Positions 10,501 to 22,900 of a stretch of DNA of 64,000 bases are shown here, one piece after another; position 1 is the first letter of the stretch; each line of letters opens with the position of its first letter. The notes below the pieces were generated by a model, which saw nothing but the letters and a program-made list of their open reading frames with translations, searched no databases and was not told where the DNA came from. The DNA is from Nyssa sinensis. Taxonomy: Eukaryota > Streptophyta > Magnoliopsida > Cornales > Nyssaceae. A program made the position numbers and the translations under genes. The stretch spans positions 6,647,501-6,711,500 of the forward strand of contig CM018032.1 in the NCBI GenBank assembly GCA_008638375.1, given 5' to 3'.

Positions 10501-13500
10501 CCTTGTCAAAAGCGCCCTAGCCAATCTTCCAACCTATTTCATGTCCCTTTTCCCTATTCCAAAGACTGTGGCCAGGAGGCTCGAGAAGATTCAGAGGGAT
10601 TTCTTATGGGGTCATGATGGTGAGAACAAAAAGATTCATCTGGTTGCATGGGATAAAATTAAGAAGCCGGTGACTCACGGGGGTCTAGGGATAAAAGACT
10701 TGTGTACCTTCAACATTGCTCTTTTAGGGAAATGGCTTTGGAGATTTGGGGTCAGTAATGGGGAGCTCTGGCGGGAGACCATTGCCGCTAAATATGGGTG
10801 TGATGTAGGAGGGTGGTTCTCGGGTACTGTGGAGGGGCCTCGAGGATGTGGTATTTGGGGATCCATTAGAGGTGGATGGCCAATCTTTAGGGATAGATGC
10901 CGCTTTGTCATCGGCAATGGTGGTCGGGTGAAATTTTGGGATGACGCCTGGACCGGGGATGAGTCGCTGAGGGTGAAATTCCCTAACCTATACAGCTTAG
11001 CTGACAACAAAGAGGCCTGGGCAAGCGATCTGTGGGAAAGGGTTGGTAACACTTTCATCTGGGCTCCTCGCTTTAGGAGGGCATTTTTTGACTGGGAGCT
11101 TGAAGAGGTGGACTCCTTCTTTCGCTGCCTCAACGGCTATCGTGCTAGAGAGGATAGGGAGGATGAGAGAATTTGGAGTCTGGATAAGCATTCATTTTCG
11201 GTCCGTTCTTACTACAAAAGCTTACTGGACCCAGTTAGCTCTCCCTTTCCGTGGAAGATTGTTTGGAATTCTAAAGTTCCCCCTAAAGCCTCATTTTTTG
11301 CTTGGGAAGCTTCTTGGAAGGCAATCTTAACGGCGGACAACCTGAAAAAAAGAGGTTTTTCTTTGGCTAGCAGATGCTATTTTTGTAAGAGCAAGGAGGA
11401 AAGGGCGGATCACTTGCTTATTCACTGTCAAGCCTCCTGGAGCTGTTGGAACATTATTTTTGCTTTGTTTGGGATCTCTTGGGTGATGTCTGGCACAGTT
11501 AAAGATCTCCTGTTCACTTGGGATGGTTGCAAACTCCCAAAGGAAATAAGGAGAGTTTGGAGAATTGCCCCTATTTGTCTCATGTGGAGTATTTGGACAG
11601 AAAGGAACAACAGAGTTTTTGCAGACTTGGAGCTCGCTACTCCTCTCTTCAAAGACTCTTTTTTGCGTTTGTTATTTTTTTGGGCCAAAGAGGCTTTTCC
11701 TGTAAATGTCTCTTCTTTTGTAGATTTTTTGGATTCCCTTAAGCAGTTGTAATCTTTTGGGGTTTTTGCCCTTGACGCCCTTCTTGGGCTCCACTATATA
11801 TACAAATTTTACTTATCAAAAAAAAAAAATAAACAAATTAGCTCTAAATCTTTTATACTAGTTTTTAATAAGTAAAGAGTTATTTGGTATTAATGACTAA
11901 TTTATTTTACGTTTTTTTTTTTCAATTTCACCCTAGTATCTTCTTGTGTGAATGGACATGTACCCTAAAATATTTTCAATTAATTATAATATTTATCTTC
12001 ACACATTCATATATTTTACTTTATGTTTTCAAGTGTTTCTATACATTTTACTTTTTTTTATTGTTTCCACTATATTTTCGAAACGTTTCCGAAATGTTTC
12101 TGTTTTCTAGGTGACCGAAACAACACTATGAAACGAAATTTTGATCCTTGATATTGTTTCTAATGAGTTTAGGAAGAAATTAATCTGCCTATTACAATGG
12201 ACATGGTTACAGCTCAGTGATGCTTGGATATCTGTCCAACATTGCTGGGTGTGGTGGAATTATGAAAAAATGTGATTTCACCCATGGGAGTTAGGATGAT
12301 AGGGGACTAACATGAGTAGAAATGGTGAAGAACAAGACTTATTCCTTTAATTCGGTAAGATACAGTTTTATTCAAAAAATAGCATAAAAAGGCCATTGCC
12401 CGAACATTTTATCATTGCTCCAAGTGATAGCCCCAAAATAGTGGAAAAAGGTAGGTCTTTTTGTTTCTAATTTTTAGAAAAATGAACTCAGAGAGATTGG
12501 GTTCTACCAGTTGTGGTAGTATTTCTAAATATCAAATTAAAATGCATCACTTTAGAAGTATGATTTTAAATTTGGAGGAGAGACTTTTGTTTAGCTAGTG
12601 GATGTTGCATGTGTAAGTGTGAGGAGGAAACTGTGGACCATCTTCTCATTCATTGCAAGATGACAAGGGATGCGTGGTGCTTGATCTTTTCTGTATTTTG
12701 ATGCTCATGGGTTAGGTCAGCCAATGTGAAGGAAGTTTTTTTGAGTCAGAGTTGTGGTAGGGCACGAAAATTGATGTCCTAACATTTTTTTATGTGTAGA
12801 TCGCAATGGTGAGAGAAAGGAAGCGCAGGTAGCTTGGAGGATGGCACCTTTATGCGTTGTGTGGTGTCTTTGGAAGGAAAGGAATATGAGGATTTTTTAG
12901 GGGATTGAGTAGTCCCCCCTTCGTGCTTTAAAATCTATTTTTGACACTTGCTGTTTTTTTGGCTTAGGGAGGCTACTCCTAGGTATTTAGATACTTTTAT
13001 AGAATTTTTGGGAGACACGAGGCTTTAATTCCGTGGCCTTGTTTTCTTTGCAAATATGGATTTACCCCCCTTGGGCACGTTAATGAATATATTAACATTA
13101 CTGAGCAAAGAAAAAAAAATTGGGGTGGAGGGGTATGAAAACTTGAAGTTCCAATATAATGCTGTAACTAGGTGGATTTCTATAATAATATTTGTTTTGT
13201 ATAGTAGATTTTAGTAATTGATTTGTGTAATTCCTGTGCCTGTCAGTCTGTTTTTTGTTTCTTAAGAATATTCTCGTCAGGTAGTCCGAGACGTTGAAAT
13301 CTTGTTTGGTGCTTCTGTGCATGTTTGTGGTCATGTAACAAAATTTGTAATCATTTATTTATTTTTTTTTTTTTTGGGGGGGGGGGGGGTGTTGGTACAA
13401 TTTGTTTTTTCTTTGGTGAAAAATGATCAATGCCCAAATTGTCGATTTTTGGCAATTCTCAGTTGGCACAAAATGGTGTATGTGGTATCTTTTGTTGTGC

Positions 13501-16500
13501 TAGTGATTTGGTTTTTTTCTTTTCTTTTTCACATTTGTTGTAATCTCTGTGTGTGTGTTATTACATGGAGTCACATCTAGCATTAGCTTGGAAGAATATC
13601 TTATTTTTGGAGATGGTGGCACTCTCCTTCGGTTCCTTTGTGGCTAGCAACCCACTGCTGCTCCCACCTCTTTTGTGCCCATGTTATGCCATGCATCATG
13701 GTTTCTCATCCATTTACCAAATTTTTTTTTTGGGATGCATCCTGTTATTTCACTGCCTCGTACTCATTTCTGTTTTCCAAACTTATCAAAAAAAAAAAAA
13801 AGTTTAGATCTCTAATGTCAATATGCCATGGTCATTACTATTAACGGCCTGTACTGTAAATGGTTTTTTAATTTCAAATTAAGGTTTCATGTAAACTGCA
13901 TTCAATGATTGGAAACTGAAGTGTATGATTTTGTAGCCCCCACATTATTAAGATACATCATACATACTTAGCTATGTACATTAATAAGATACATACATAC
14001 ATACATACATACATACATGCATATATATATATATGCATGTATCTTTGAAGATTTTGGCTAATGACATTATTGTTATTATTATTATTATTAGTTAGCTATA
14101 TACATTTTAAAGAAAAATACACACTGAAGATCTTGGCTAATGACATAATTATTGTTATTGTTATTGTTAAATTAACGCATTTGTGTTTTCTTTTGAATAT
14201 TGGAACTACAGTTGATCATTGTTTATAAATTCTTTGCTCTTGTATGTGTTTGTTTCATTACTACCAGGTAATGGTTTGCCATTGCAAACAACCTCTAGGT
14301 GGCCGAATGGGTTGTGGAGATGGATGCCTGAATCGCATGCTTAACATTGAATGTGTTCAAGGGACCTGCCCATGTGGGGAATTTTGTTCAAATCAACAGG
14401 TACAAAAGCCATTTCTGCTAGATTAGCAATCATTTTGTTTGATTTATTGGATTCATCTGTATGCAAGGGTTACATTTTCTGTACGACTCTGTGCTCAGTT
14501 TCAGAAACGCACGTATGCCAAACTGAGGTGGTTTCGATGTGGAAAGAAGGGCTATGGGCTGCAGTTGCTAGAAGATATCTCTAGAGGACAGTTTCTTATT
14601 GAATATGTTGGGGAGGTAACTTGGCACTTTGTTATGAAATATTTTAGTTTCTAGTAACAGGAAGAGGATTCTTGGCTGGTTGCTGAATTCAGTGTCATGA
14701 TTGTGCCAAGTCTTAACTAATTATTAACCCCAAATATAGAAAATTCTTAATGGATATGAAAGTTACTGCTCTTATTGCTATGCCATACTGCATCATGGAT
14801 GGTAAGTTAATGCTCATTCTTTTGTAACAATGGCAGAGTTATAGGTTCATTCTTCTGTCAATTTATTACAAATGGATAATTTCTGACTTCAATTGTAAGA
14901 GGAAAGTTGGTAAGGGATAGGAATTTTTCACTGGGCTGGCATGTCCTTGTAAAGATACTCTGCATGAGTTGGAACTGGCCTGAACCCTTGCTTTGCAAGA
15001 ATGTAGCCTGACCTAAATGATCATGTTGATGCCTTTGTTGATGTCTTTTAATGCCTTTGTATCAATTTCGGACTTGTATGTTTCCTTAGTGGACTTGACT
15101 TCTTACTGCAATATATTTTATTTATGGTTCTCATAGGTGCTTGATATGCACGCTTACGAGGCGCGACAAAGAGAGTATGCTTCGAAGGGTCATAAGCATT
15201 TTTACTTCATGACATTGAACGGCAGTGAGGTTTGTCAATCTTTGTTTCTTCAATGTTATTTGAACAGTACTCAAATTAGTCCCCCCCCCCCCGGGCAAAA
15301 AAAAAAAATTAGTAAATTTGTAAGTAGCATGTCATTTAGATGTTATAAATTCAGAAACTTCTTGTATTGTTTCTTTCGTTAAATTTCTTTAAGGTGTTAT
15401 AAATTTAGAAACTTCTTGTAATGTTTCTTTTGTTAAAATTTCTTATTTTTAAGTCAATGACTTTACAGGATGTTTGGTGAAATTAGAGGTGTGGTTAGAC
15501 AATTAGGATAATTAGAAAGAACTTTGAATTCAAACTTTAGGTTCTCTTGTCGGGATTTCATGGTTGTCTCATAGTTTCCTGTTGGGATTTCTTTTGTTGG
15601 CAGGGAACTTCTTGGAAGCGGAAGTTCTTTGTGTGGCAAAAGCTCCTGATCCCCAAATCAATTCACCACCTTTTTTGAAGCTAACAAATTCCTTGCTTTA
15701 GTTTATATTACTTCTATTATAAAAACAAGTATTTTCAAGAAGCCTTTTGATTTCGAAGCTTACGTTTGGAATTTCTTCTTTTATGTTCTCACAGAATGGG
15801 ATGTAGCTGAGCCGAGTTGTGTTGATTGTTGGATATTTTGAGCCTGTCTTGGCTTCACATGTATTAAGCTTGAGGTTAACTAAAAATCAACTGAACTTGT
15901 GTAAGCCTTGACTTGTTTTAGCATGGTTCTGAAGAATCCTAATCAAATTTTGAAGAAAATAACAGGGGATTTTCTATTTTTTTTGGAAACTGAAACACTT
16001 TTTATTACAAGTAAAAAGGAATTAAAGGATTAGAACAATGTGATATTAATTTTAGGGTCAACATATTCTCCTGTAGCAAGATAATAGTGAGAGTTGGTTG
16101 GAACTTTTATCAATGATAGTGAGATATTTTAAGAGCTTACTCAAATCCATTCCTTTTAGCATCGGCTTATGCTACTAATCACTGAAATACTTTTTGGTAA
16201 GTCTAATGTTTTTGAGCTTGGTGTTATTTGGAGTTTGATACTTAAGCTCAAGCAGTTACTGTTTATGAGTAGCTTGTTTTGTTCAAAGATATATTGTAGA
16301 TGGTAACATTAATTCTCTTGGCAATTTACCTGTCAAATAAAAAAACTTAGTATAGCAATTCAACATGAAGCTGTGTTTTTAATTGCGTCTTTTTTTGCCT
16401 TAGTACATGTAAGGTACATCAAGTTAGGTGCATTCCCTTAGTATTTTGCATGGTTGTTAAAATCCCACTCCGAATCTTACGATCCTACGATTTGACGATC

Positions 16501-16925
16501 TAAAAATACCAAATTGATCTGAATCCCATAAAAAATTCTTAAGAGGGTTTATAAAAGCCCTATAGGATCAACAAGATCCTGAGTTGACTCCTGATTCTAC
16601 CGATTTTATTAATCCTACAATATAACCATATAATGTTGTTCCCGCATGTGCCTTTAATAAGTTGCAACCCAAGACCATAATAAAATTATAAAACAAATAT
16701 CAAGATTTACTGAAATATTTTAAATGAGACAATTATGTCAAAACTTTATTCACATTTTGACTCTTTGAATTTGCTTTAGACTAGTCAAGTGTTATACTAG
16801 TTAATTTGAGTCATTTCTCGCCTTATTATGACTTGTATGGTTCTGATATTGCCATTTAAAAAAATTTGCTTTAAATATATTGCTTTAGGCTAATTAGCTT
16901 TTCTCTCACTTATCAAAGAATTGGC

Positions 16926-16971
<46 letters not shown>

Positions 16972-19900
16972 AACACAAACACAAACACACAAACTTAATA
17001 GGTGTACCAATTGATCTCTTATCCCAAATGAATCCAAGTGCTAATTTTTTACCTTATGTTATAGGTTTTGTTATAGAGCCTTTCATGATTGAATGACCCC
17101 AATCTTTTAAAATAAAAATTTTCTTCTTAATGTAAATTAATATTTTAATAAAATGATTTTTTCTTTTGAATGACAATTTATGAACTTTTTTTCTTTTTTC
17201 AATTTTAAATATTTTAATGCATTATCTTAGTTAAATTTTTCTCCCTCTATCCCATTTTAAGAGTCCTTTTTGGGAAAACAAACTTTTTAAGGAGACATGC
17301 ATTTAATGCTTTCACACTTGAGTAGAAAGTACAATTTTACAAACTAACCTCTTTTCACATTAGTTACTACAATCACATCAATTAGTGAAAAAGGGTAATT
17401 TAGAAATTTTACAACATTTATGTTTTGACTTTTCAAACATGTCTTTTATTTTGGGACATCAAAATAGGGAATAAGGGACTCTTAAATTGGGATGGAGGGA
17501 GTATATAATTACAACCGTTGTTATGCTAGTGTATTAAAAAAATATTAGGATTGGTGGAAGCTTTATGCTCAAAATATTTATTATAATTTTTTCATAAGCT
17601 TGTTCATTGTGTATTTATATGGATCCTTAAGATGTAAAAATATTAGTTGGTATTAGTTTTCTCATTTTGTAGAATCTTACTATTCTCGATCCGATCTTGA
17701 AGACCCTCATATCAACTCATTGTAGGATCTTGATTTTAACAACCCTTTTATTTAGTATTCTCATTTCAATTTGAATTATCTTATAATGATGTGCTTTTGT
17801 GTGTACATGTGTGCATGCCATGTCTTGGGGTTTAATTCTTGCCTTCGACTAATATTTAAAATTTAATTTTTTTTGCCTGGTTATGTTACCGTTGCTTCTT
17901 CATTCTAGTGTAACATGCACAATTTTTCTTTTTCCAGGTAATAGATGCATGTGCTAAAGGAAATTTGGGGCGTTTTATAAACCACAGTTGTGATCCTAAT
18001 TGCCGAACAGAAAAGGTGAAGATACATGTGAACATGATTTTTTATGCTCTTTTTTTCTTTCGCAGATATTTGAATGAAATGTTACATTTTAGGATATATA
18101 TGGGAAAAAATATGAAACAACATTATGTATTAAATAGAGGGATTTGAAATAATGTAATGGCTTTCTTTCAATCCAATTAATTCATTCATAATGATAACTC
18201 CACTTGTTACTATTGCTTCTTAAATTAGATGGGAAATAAATTGTATATCTCAATTCTAAGGAAGTCCAAAAACAAACAGCGCTCATTACATGCATTTATT
18301 TTCTAATTTATATGTAGTGAAGTTGGCATTAATTTTATAATTTTAATGTGGTGAGATGTTTTAGTGTATATGGGACTATATATAAATAGGGCTCTCTCTA
18401 TATATATATATAATATTCAAAAGAAGAAAATGGTGCTTGGACACAGTAGGGCATTTTGTTTTTATAACATTGTAAGTTGCACTGTTTTTTTTATTTTTTT
18501 TAATTTTTTGGAAACTATGATGTTATATGATTTTGGTGGATTTGATTTTCCATGTCAAATGTAGTTCAAAATATATATTTTTTTTTTAGGGGGCTTGAAC
18601 CCTCAACCTCCCATATGGAGAGGATAGGGGAGGTGGCAGAAATATACCAATCAAGCTAGATCTTGTTGGTCACATGTAGTTCAAAATTGCCCAACATTAT
18701 CTATATTTAATAGTGAATTTGAGTAAGTTTGACATTTTTGATACAGAAAAGTATAAAAAATTCATATATTGACTAAAAGTTGTATATTATTACGTCTTGT
18801 TTCATTTGTTCTATTGCATTTCAATTGTTGAATTTGATGTACTGGTTGCTCGAGTTTTAGGCTTTTAGCTTTATATAGATGCACATATACATTATTAACT
18901 CTACTTTTGAATTTTCTGAAACAGTGGATGGTGAATGGAGAAGTTTGTGTTGGACTCTTTGCATTAAGGGATCTTAAGAAGGTACACTCGTACATGGCCG
19001 TGTTACTTAGATGCTTAGCCTTTTTGATTGTAAAAACTTTAACTAATTGTTAATGTGATTATTTGTATTTCAATCTAGTGCTAGAGATGTAGGAAAGGCA
19101 AACCTACCCTCAAAGGCTGTTCCGTTCTTCCCCAAAGTCGATTTATTAAATGATAGAAGTAATTCAATACAATTCCTTGGGTTAGCTTAGCTTAGGTTGT
19201 AAGGCCTCGAGGATAAAAGACTGTCCCCTAGAGGTTACCACTTCGAGCCACGCCAAAGGTGTGCCTTGTCTTACCCAATATGTGGTTCCTGGGCTAGAGG
19301 TCGCATATCCAGAGTCTGCTTTGATAGCCACTTGCTCAAAGGACCTATTGGTGACAGTTCGTCATCATTTATGAAGCAAGGACATACTATTATGACTCAC
19401 GTATCCATGTCGGAAACGGATATGTCCCGGACACGCAAAAAAAATGTCCAATATATATTCGTCGTGTCTTGGACCCAGTATGGGCACGTTAGGAGTTAGG
19501 ACACATTTTAGAGACTTTTGGGACACTTTTTTTGTTTTTGTTTTTGAAATTTTACTTTTTTTTTGGATTAGATATATATATATATATGTTCTATATAGTA
19601 GTTACTAAATTTGTTTTGGAACTTGGATCATGGATGTTAATTATTATTGAAAAAATTCGAGAGGTGCGAGGAAGGGAACGTTGGAGAAATAATTTGTTTG
19701 AATATTGTTAATGATGAGTGTTAAAATAATCTTTTGGAATGTACATGGATTGAGGGTGGTTGTGAAGAGGTTGATGAAGATTTGGAATCCGTTGGTCACT
19801 TGTTTACAGGAGACCAAGATGGAGTCTGTGTCCAGAATGGTGGCTAGAAGTTTATGGCATTTGCAGTGTGTGGAGTGGGCCAGCCTTGATGTGGCTGGGA

Positions 19901-22900
19901 CTGCGGTGGAGTTCTGGTTCTTTGGAATGCTGGCGTGGTCATATGCGTTGAGCAACAGGTGGGAAGGTACTCAGTTTTTTTTGGGTAGATTATCAGTATT
20001 CCCCGGGGGGGGGGGGGGGTGTTCAAAATAGGCATTTGCTGGAATTTATGGTCCTCACTTTGCGGAGGAGAGAAGGGGGTTATGGGAGGAGCTTCAGGAG
20101 ATGAGAGGGAAGTGGGATGTGCCCTGGTGCATAGGCGGGGACTTTAATGAAGTGCGGTTCCCAGTTGAGAGGTGGGAGGGGGTGCTTTGACTAGGGGTAT
20201 GAGGGAGTTATCTTCTTTTATTAATTCTGGGGATTGGATGGACTTGCTTCTTGTGGGTGGAAAGTTTATGTGGTTAGGGGAGGGAATGGGTAGTCCAAGT
20301 CAAAATTTGACAGGTTCCTTATTTCTTCTGCTCAGGAAGATCTGTTTGAGGGTGTTTCTCAATTCTACTTGCCTAGATTGGTTTCAGATCATTGTCCTGT
20401 GACGCTTGAGGGGGGTAGGTGCAATTATAGGAAGAGCCCGTTCTGCTTTGAGAATATGTGGTTGCTTTTTGATGGCTTTTGGGAGCTGGTGGTGGAAAGC
20501 GTATTCTGTTAAAGGTTCTCCAAGTTTTGTGTTAGCTAGAAAACTGAAGTTGTTGAAATTGGATCTTTAAGAGATGGAATAGGGAAGTGTGCGACAATGT
20601 GCAGTTTCGGATTCACGAGAGCAGGGGGGAGGAATTTCTGAGGGGGAGAATCTCAGGAGTTGAGGGGGGAATTGGCTTTGCTATTTAAAGCTGAGGAGAT
20701 CTTCTAGAGGCAAAGGTCTAGGGCTCTGTGGCTGAAGCAAGAGGATAGGAACACAAAGTTCTTCCACAAGGTGGTGAGCGCTCACTCCTGGAAAAATAGT
20801 ATTTCGGTGGTCAGGATTAGGGGGCAAATGCTTAGTGATCCCCAACAAATTAGAGAAGGCATTCTGGAGTTTTACAATGGATTGTATTGAGAGACTTGTA
20901 GGTGGAGACTGGGGGTGGATGATTTGATTGTGAGATTGTTGGATAGGGAATCAGCTTCTTAACTTGAGTTTCCATTTGCATAGGAGGTTGTGGAAGTCTC
21001 CGGTCTTGTTGGGAGACTGTCAAATCTGATGTGCCGGCTGTTTTTTACCATTTTCATTGGTTTGGCTGCTTTGAAAGGAGTCTCATTGCCTCCTTTGTGG
21101 CTCTTATTCCAAAAGGGAGGGGGTGGAGGACATCAAGGAGTTTTGGCCTATTAGCTTGGTGGGCAGCGCTTACAAGCTTTTGGCAAAGGTTCTTTTGAAA
21201 AGATTTAAGGCTGGTGGTGGATAAAGTTATTTCAAGGAGCCAGAATGCTTTTGTTGGGGGGAGACAAATTGTGGATGTGGCTTTAGTGGCTAACGAGTGC
21301 ATTGAGGTGCAAAGGTACGCTAGGAGTCTTGTGTAAATTGGATATTGAGAAAGCTTATGATCATGTGAATTGGGATTTTCTACTTGCTATGATGAAGAAG
21401 ATGGGATTTGGGGATAGGTGGAGGAAGTGGAATAAAGCTTGTATCTCTATAGTTACAATGTCAGTGTTGGTCAATGGGTCTCCAACGGGGTATTTTCAGA
21501 TTTATAGAGGTTTGAGACAGGGAGATCTATTGTCTCCCTTTTTTTCTGTGATTGCGATGGAGCCTTTTAGTGTTATGATGAGTAGGGTGGTGGAGGGAGG
21601 CTTGGTAAAGGGCTTCAAGGTAGAGAATGGGGGTGGTAGGTGAGTAGGTCCTTAGAGACTACCCATTTGCTCTTCGCTAATGATACTCTATTGTTTTTTG
21701 GCGTGAAGGAAAGGCAGCTATGTTTCATTTGATGCGTATTGCTTTGTTTTGAGGAGGTCTCTGACCTGCAGGGGAATTTGGGAATTTTCCCAGTCGAGGA
21801 GGTTGCTGGAGTGGACAGATTGGCCAGTGTGTTGGGTTACAAGGTGGGGGCTCTTCCTTCTACTTATTTGGGATTACTGTTGGGGGACCTCCCTTAGATC
21901 TATAGTGAGTTGGGATCCCATTGTTGAAAGGTTTCAGAGGACAGCTACGGTTGAGAGAAGGTTGGAAAAGTTTCAGAGAGACTTTTTTGGTGGGGGGGGG
22001 GGGGGGGATTGGAAGATGAGAAGAAGATTCATTAAGTGTTGGGAGAAGGTTAAGTCCTTGATCTGGGAAGGGGGGTTGGCAGTGAAGTATTTGAGTTTGT
22101 TTAATAAGGCTTTGCTGGACAAGTGGTTATGGAGATTTCGGGTGGAGAGTGAAATGTTGTGGATGGATGTTGTCGGGGTGAAGTATGGGTATTCTGTAAG
22201 GGAATGGTTCTCGGGTGAGGCGGTGGGTCCTATGGGGTGTGGAAGTCCATTCATAAAGGTGTGGAGGATTTCAGGAGGTTGGTGAAATTTTGGGTAGGGG
22301 AGGGGACAAGGGTTCACTTCTGGGAGGAAAGTTGGTGCAACGAGAGGGTTCTGAAGGAGGATTTTCCTGATTTATATCATCTTGCCTCTTGTCGTGATGC
22401 CTTGGTAGTGGATTATGCTGACAAGATTGGCATGGAGGTGGTACGGATCCTTGTCTTAAGATGACATTTTTATGATTGGGAAATGGAGGAGGTGGGAGAG
22501 TCGTAGTGCAATATTATTGGTCATAAGTTGGTTAAGGGGAGGGAGGACACTATGTGGTGGATTTTGGATTCTTGAGTTGATTTTTTTTTTTTGGGCGGGG
22601 GTAAGGGTAGGTCAGTTTCCTTGGAAGATGGTGTGGCATACTGGAGTTCGGTTAAAGGTTGCTTTTTTTTTTTTTGTGTGTGGGTGAATTTGTGGGGTGC
22701 TATCTTGATGGCAGATAATCTGTAGAAAAGGGCCTTTCAGCTATAGCTAACAAGTGTTATATGTGCAAAGAGGGGCTGAAATATGTTGACCATCTCTTGA
22801 TTCATTGTCCTTTGGCCAATGACATGTGCCACTTTGTGATGGCTATTTTTGGCTTTTCTTGGGTAGTGCCGGCTAATTTGAAAGGGTTGTTGTCTTGTTG

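Larger units (their letters stand above)
5448..11828 (+). mobile_element. Full-length L1-clade LINE with intact ORF1 and ORF2
   Basis: Non-LTR retrotransposon in sense orientation to ASHH2. Layout: 5' UTR 5448-5681, ORF1 5682-8099, 5-nt gap, ORF2 8105-11752, short 3' UTR, tail ACTTATC plus poly-A (11818-11829). The target duplication TAAACAAATTAGCTCTA is perfect over 17 bp at 5431-5447 and 11830-11846; including the preceding A makes 18. Both ORFs are free of stops and frameshifts and all catalytic motifs are present. Together these point to a recent insertion that may still be competent. L1-type elements move by target-primed reverse transcription. Confidence 0.95.
4889..12150. mobile_element. 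Mutator-like TIR element (0.86 kb) interrupted by a LINE
   Basis: The ends share a perfect 18-bp inverted repeat, GGATCAAAATTTCGTTTC (4891-4908 and, inverted, 12130-12147). The element is flanked by perfect 9-bp duplications atattgttt at 4880-4888 and 12151-12159; 9 bp is the Mutator-superfamily length. Both subterminal zones are rich in GAAAC/GTTTC motifs. Removing the inserted LINE and one LINE target copy leaves about 863 bp without coding capacity, so it is non-autonomous. Confidence 0.85.

Noticed and set aside
14244..14654. Continuous ORFs reading through AWS and SET exons into introns
   Set aside because: Family comparison requires splicing at 14399/14499 and 14615; the read-through parts have no similarity.
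18585..18665. Possible tRNA gene from A and B box matches
   Set aside because: No cloverleaf, A-tail present and flanking 14-bp duplication: a SINE.
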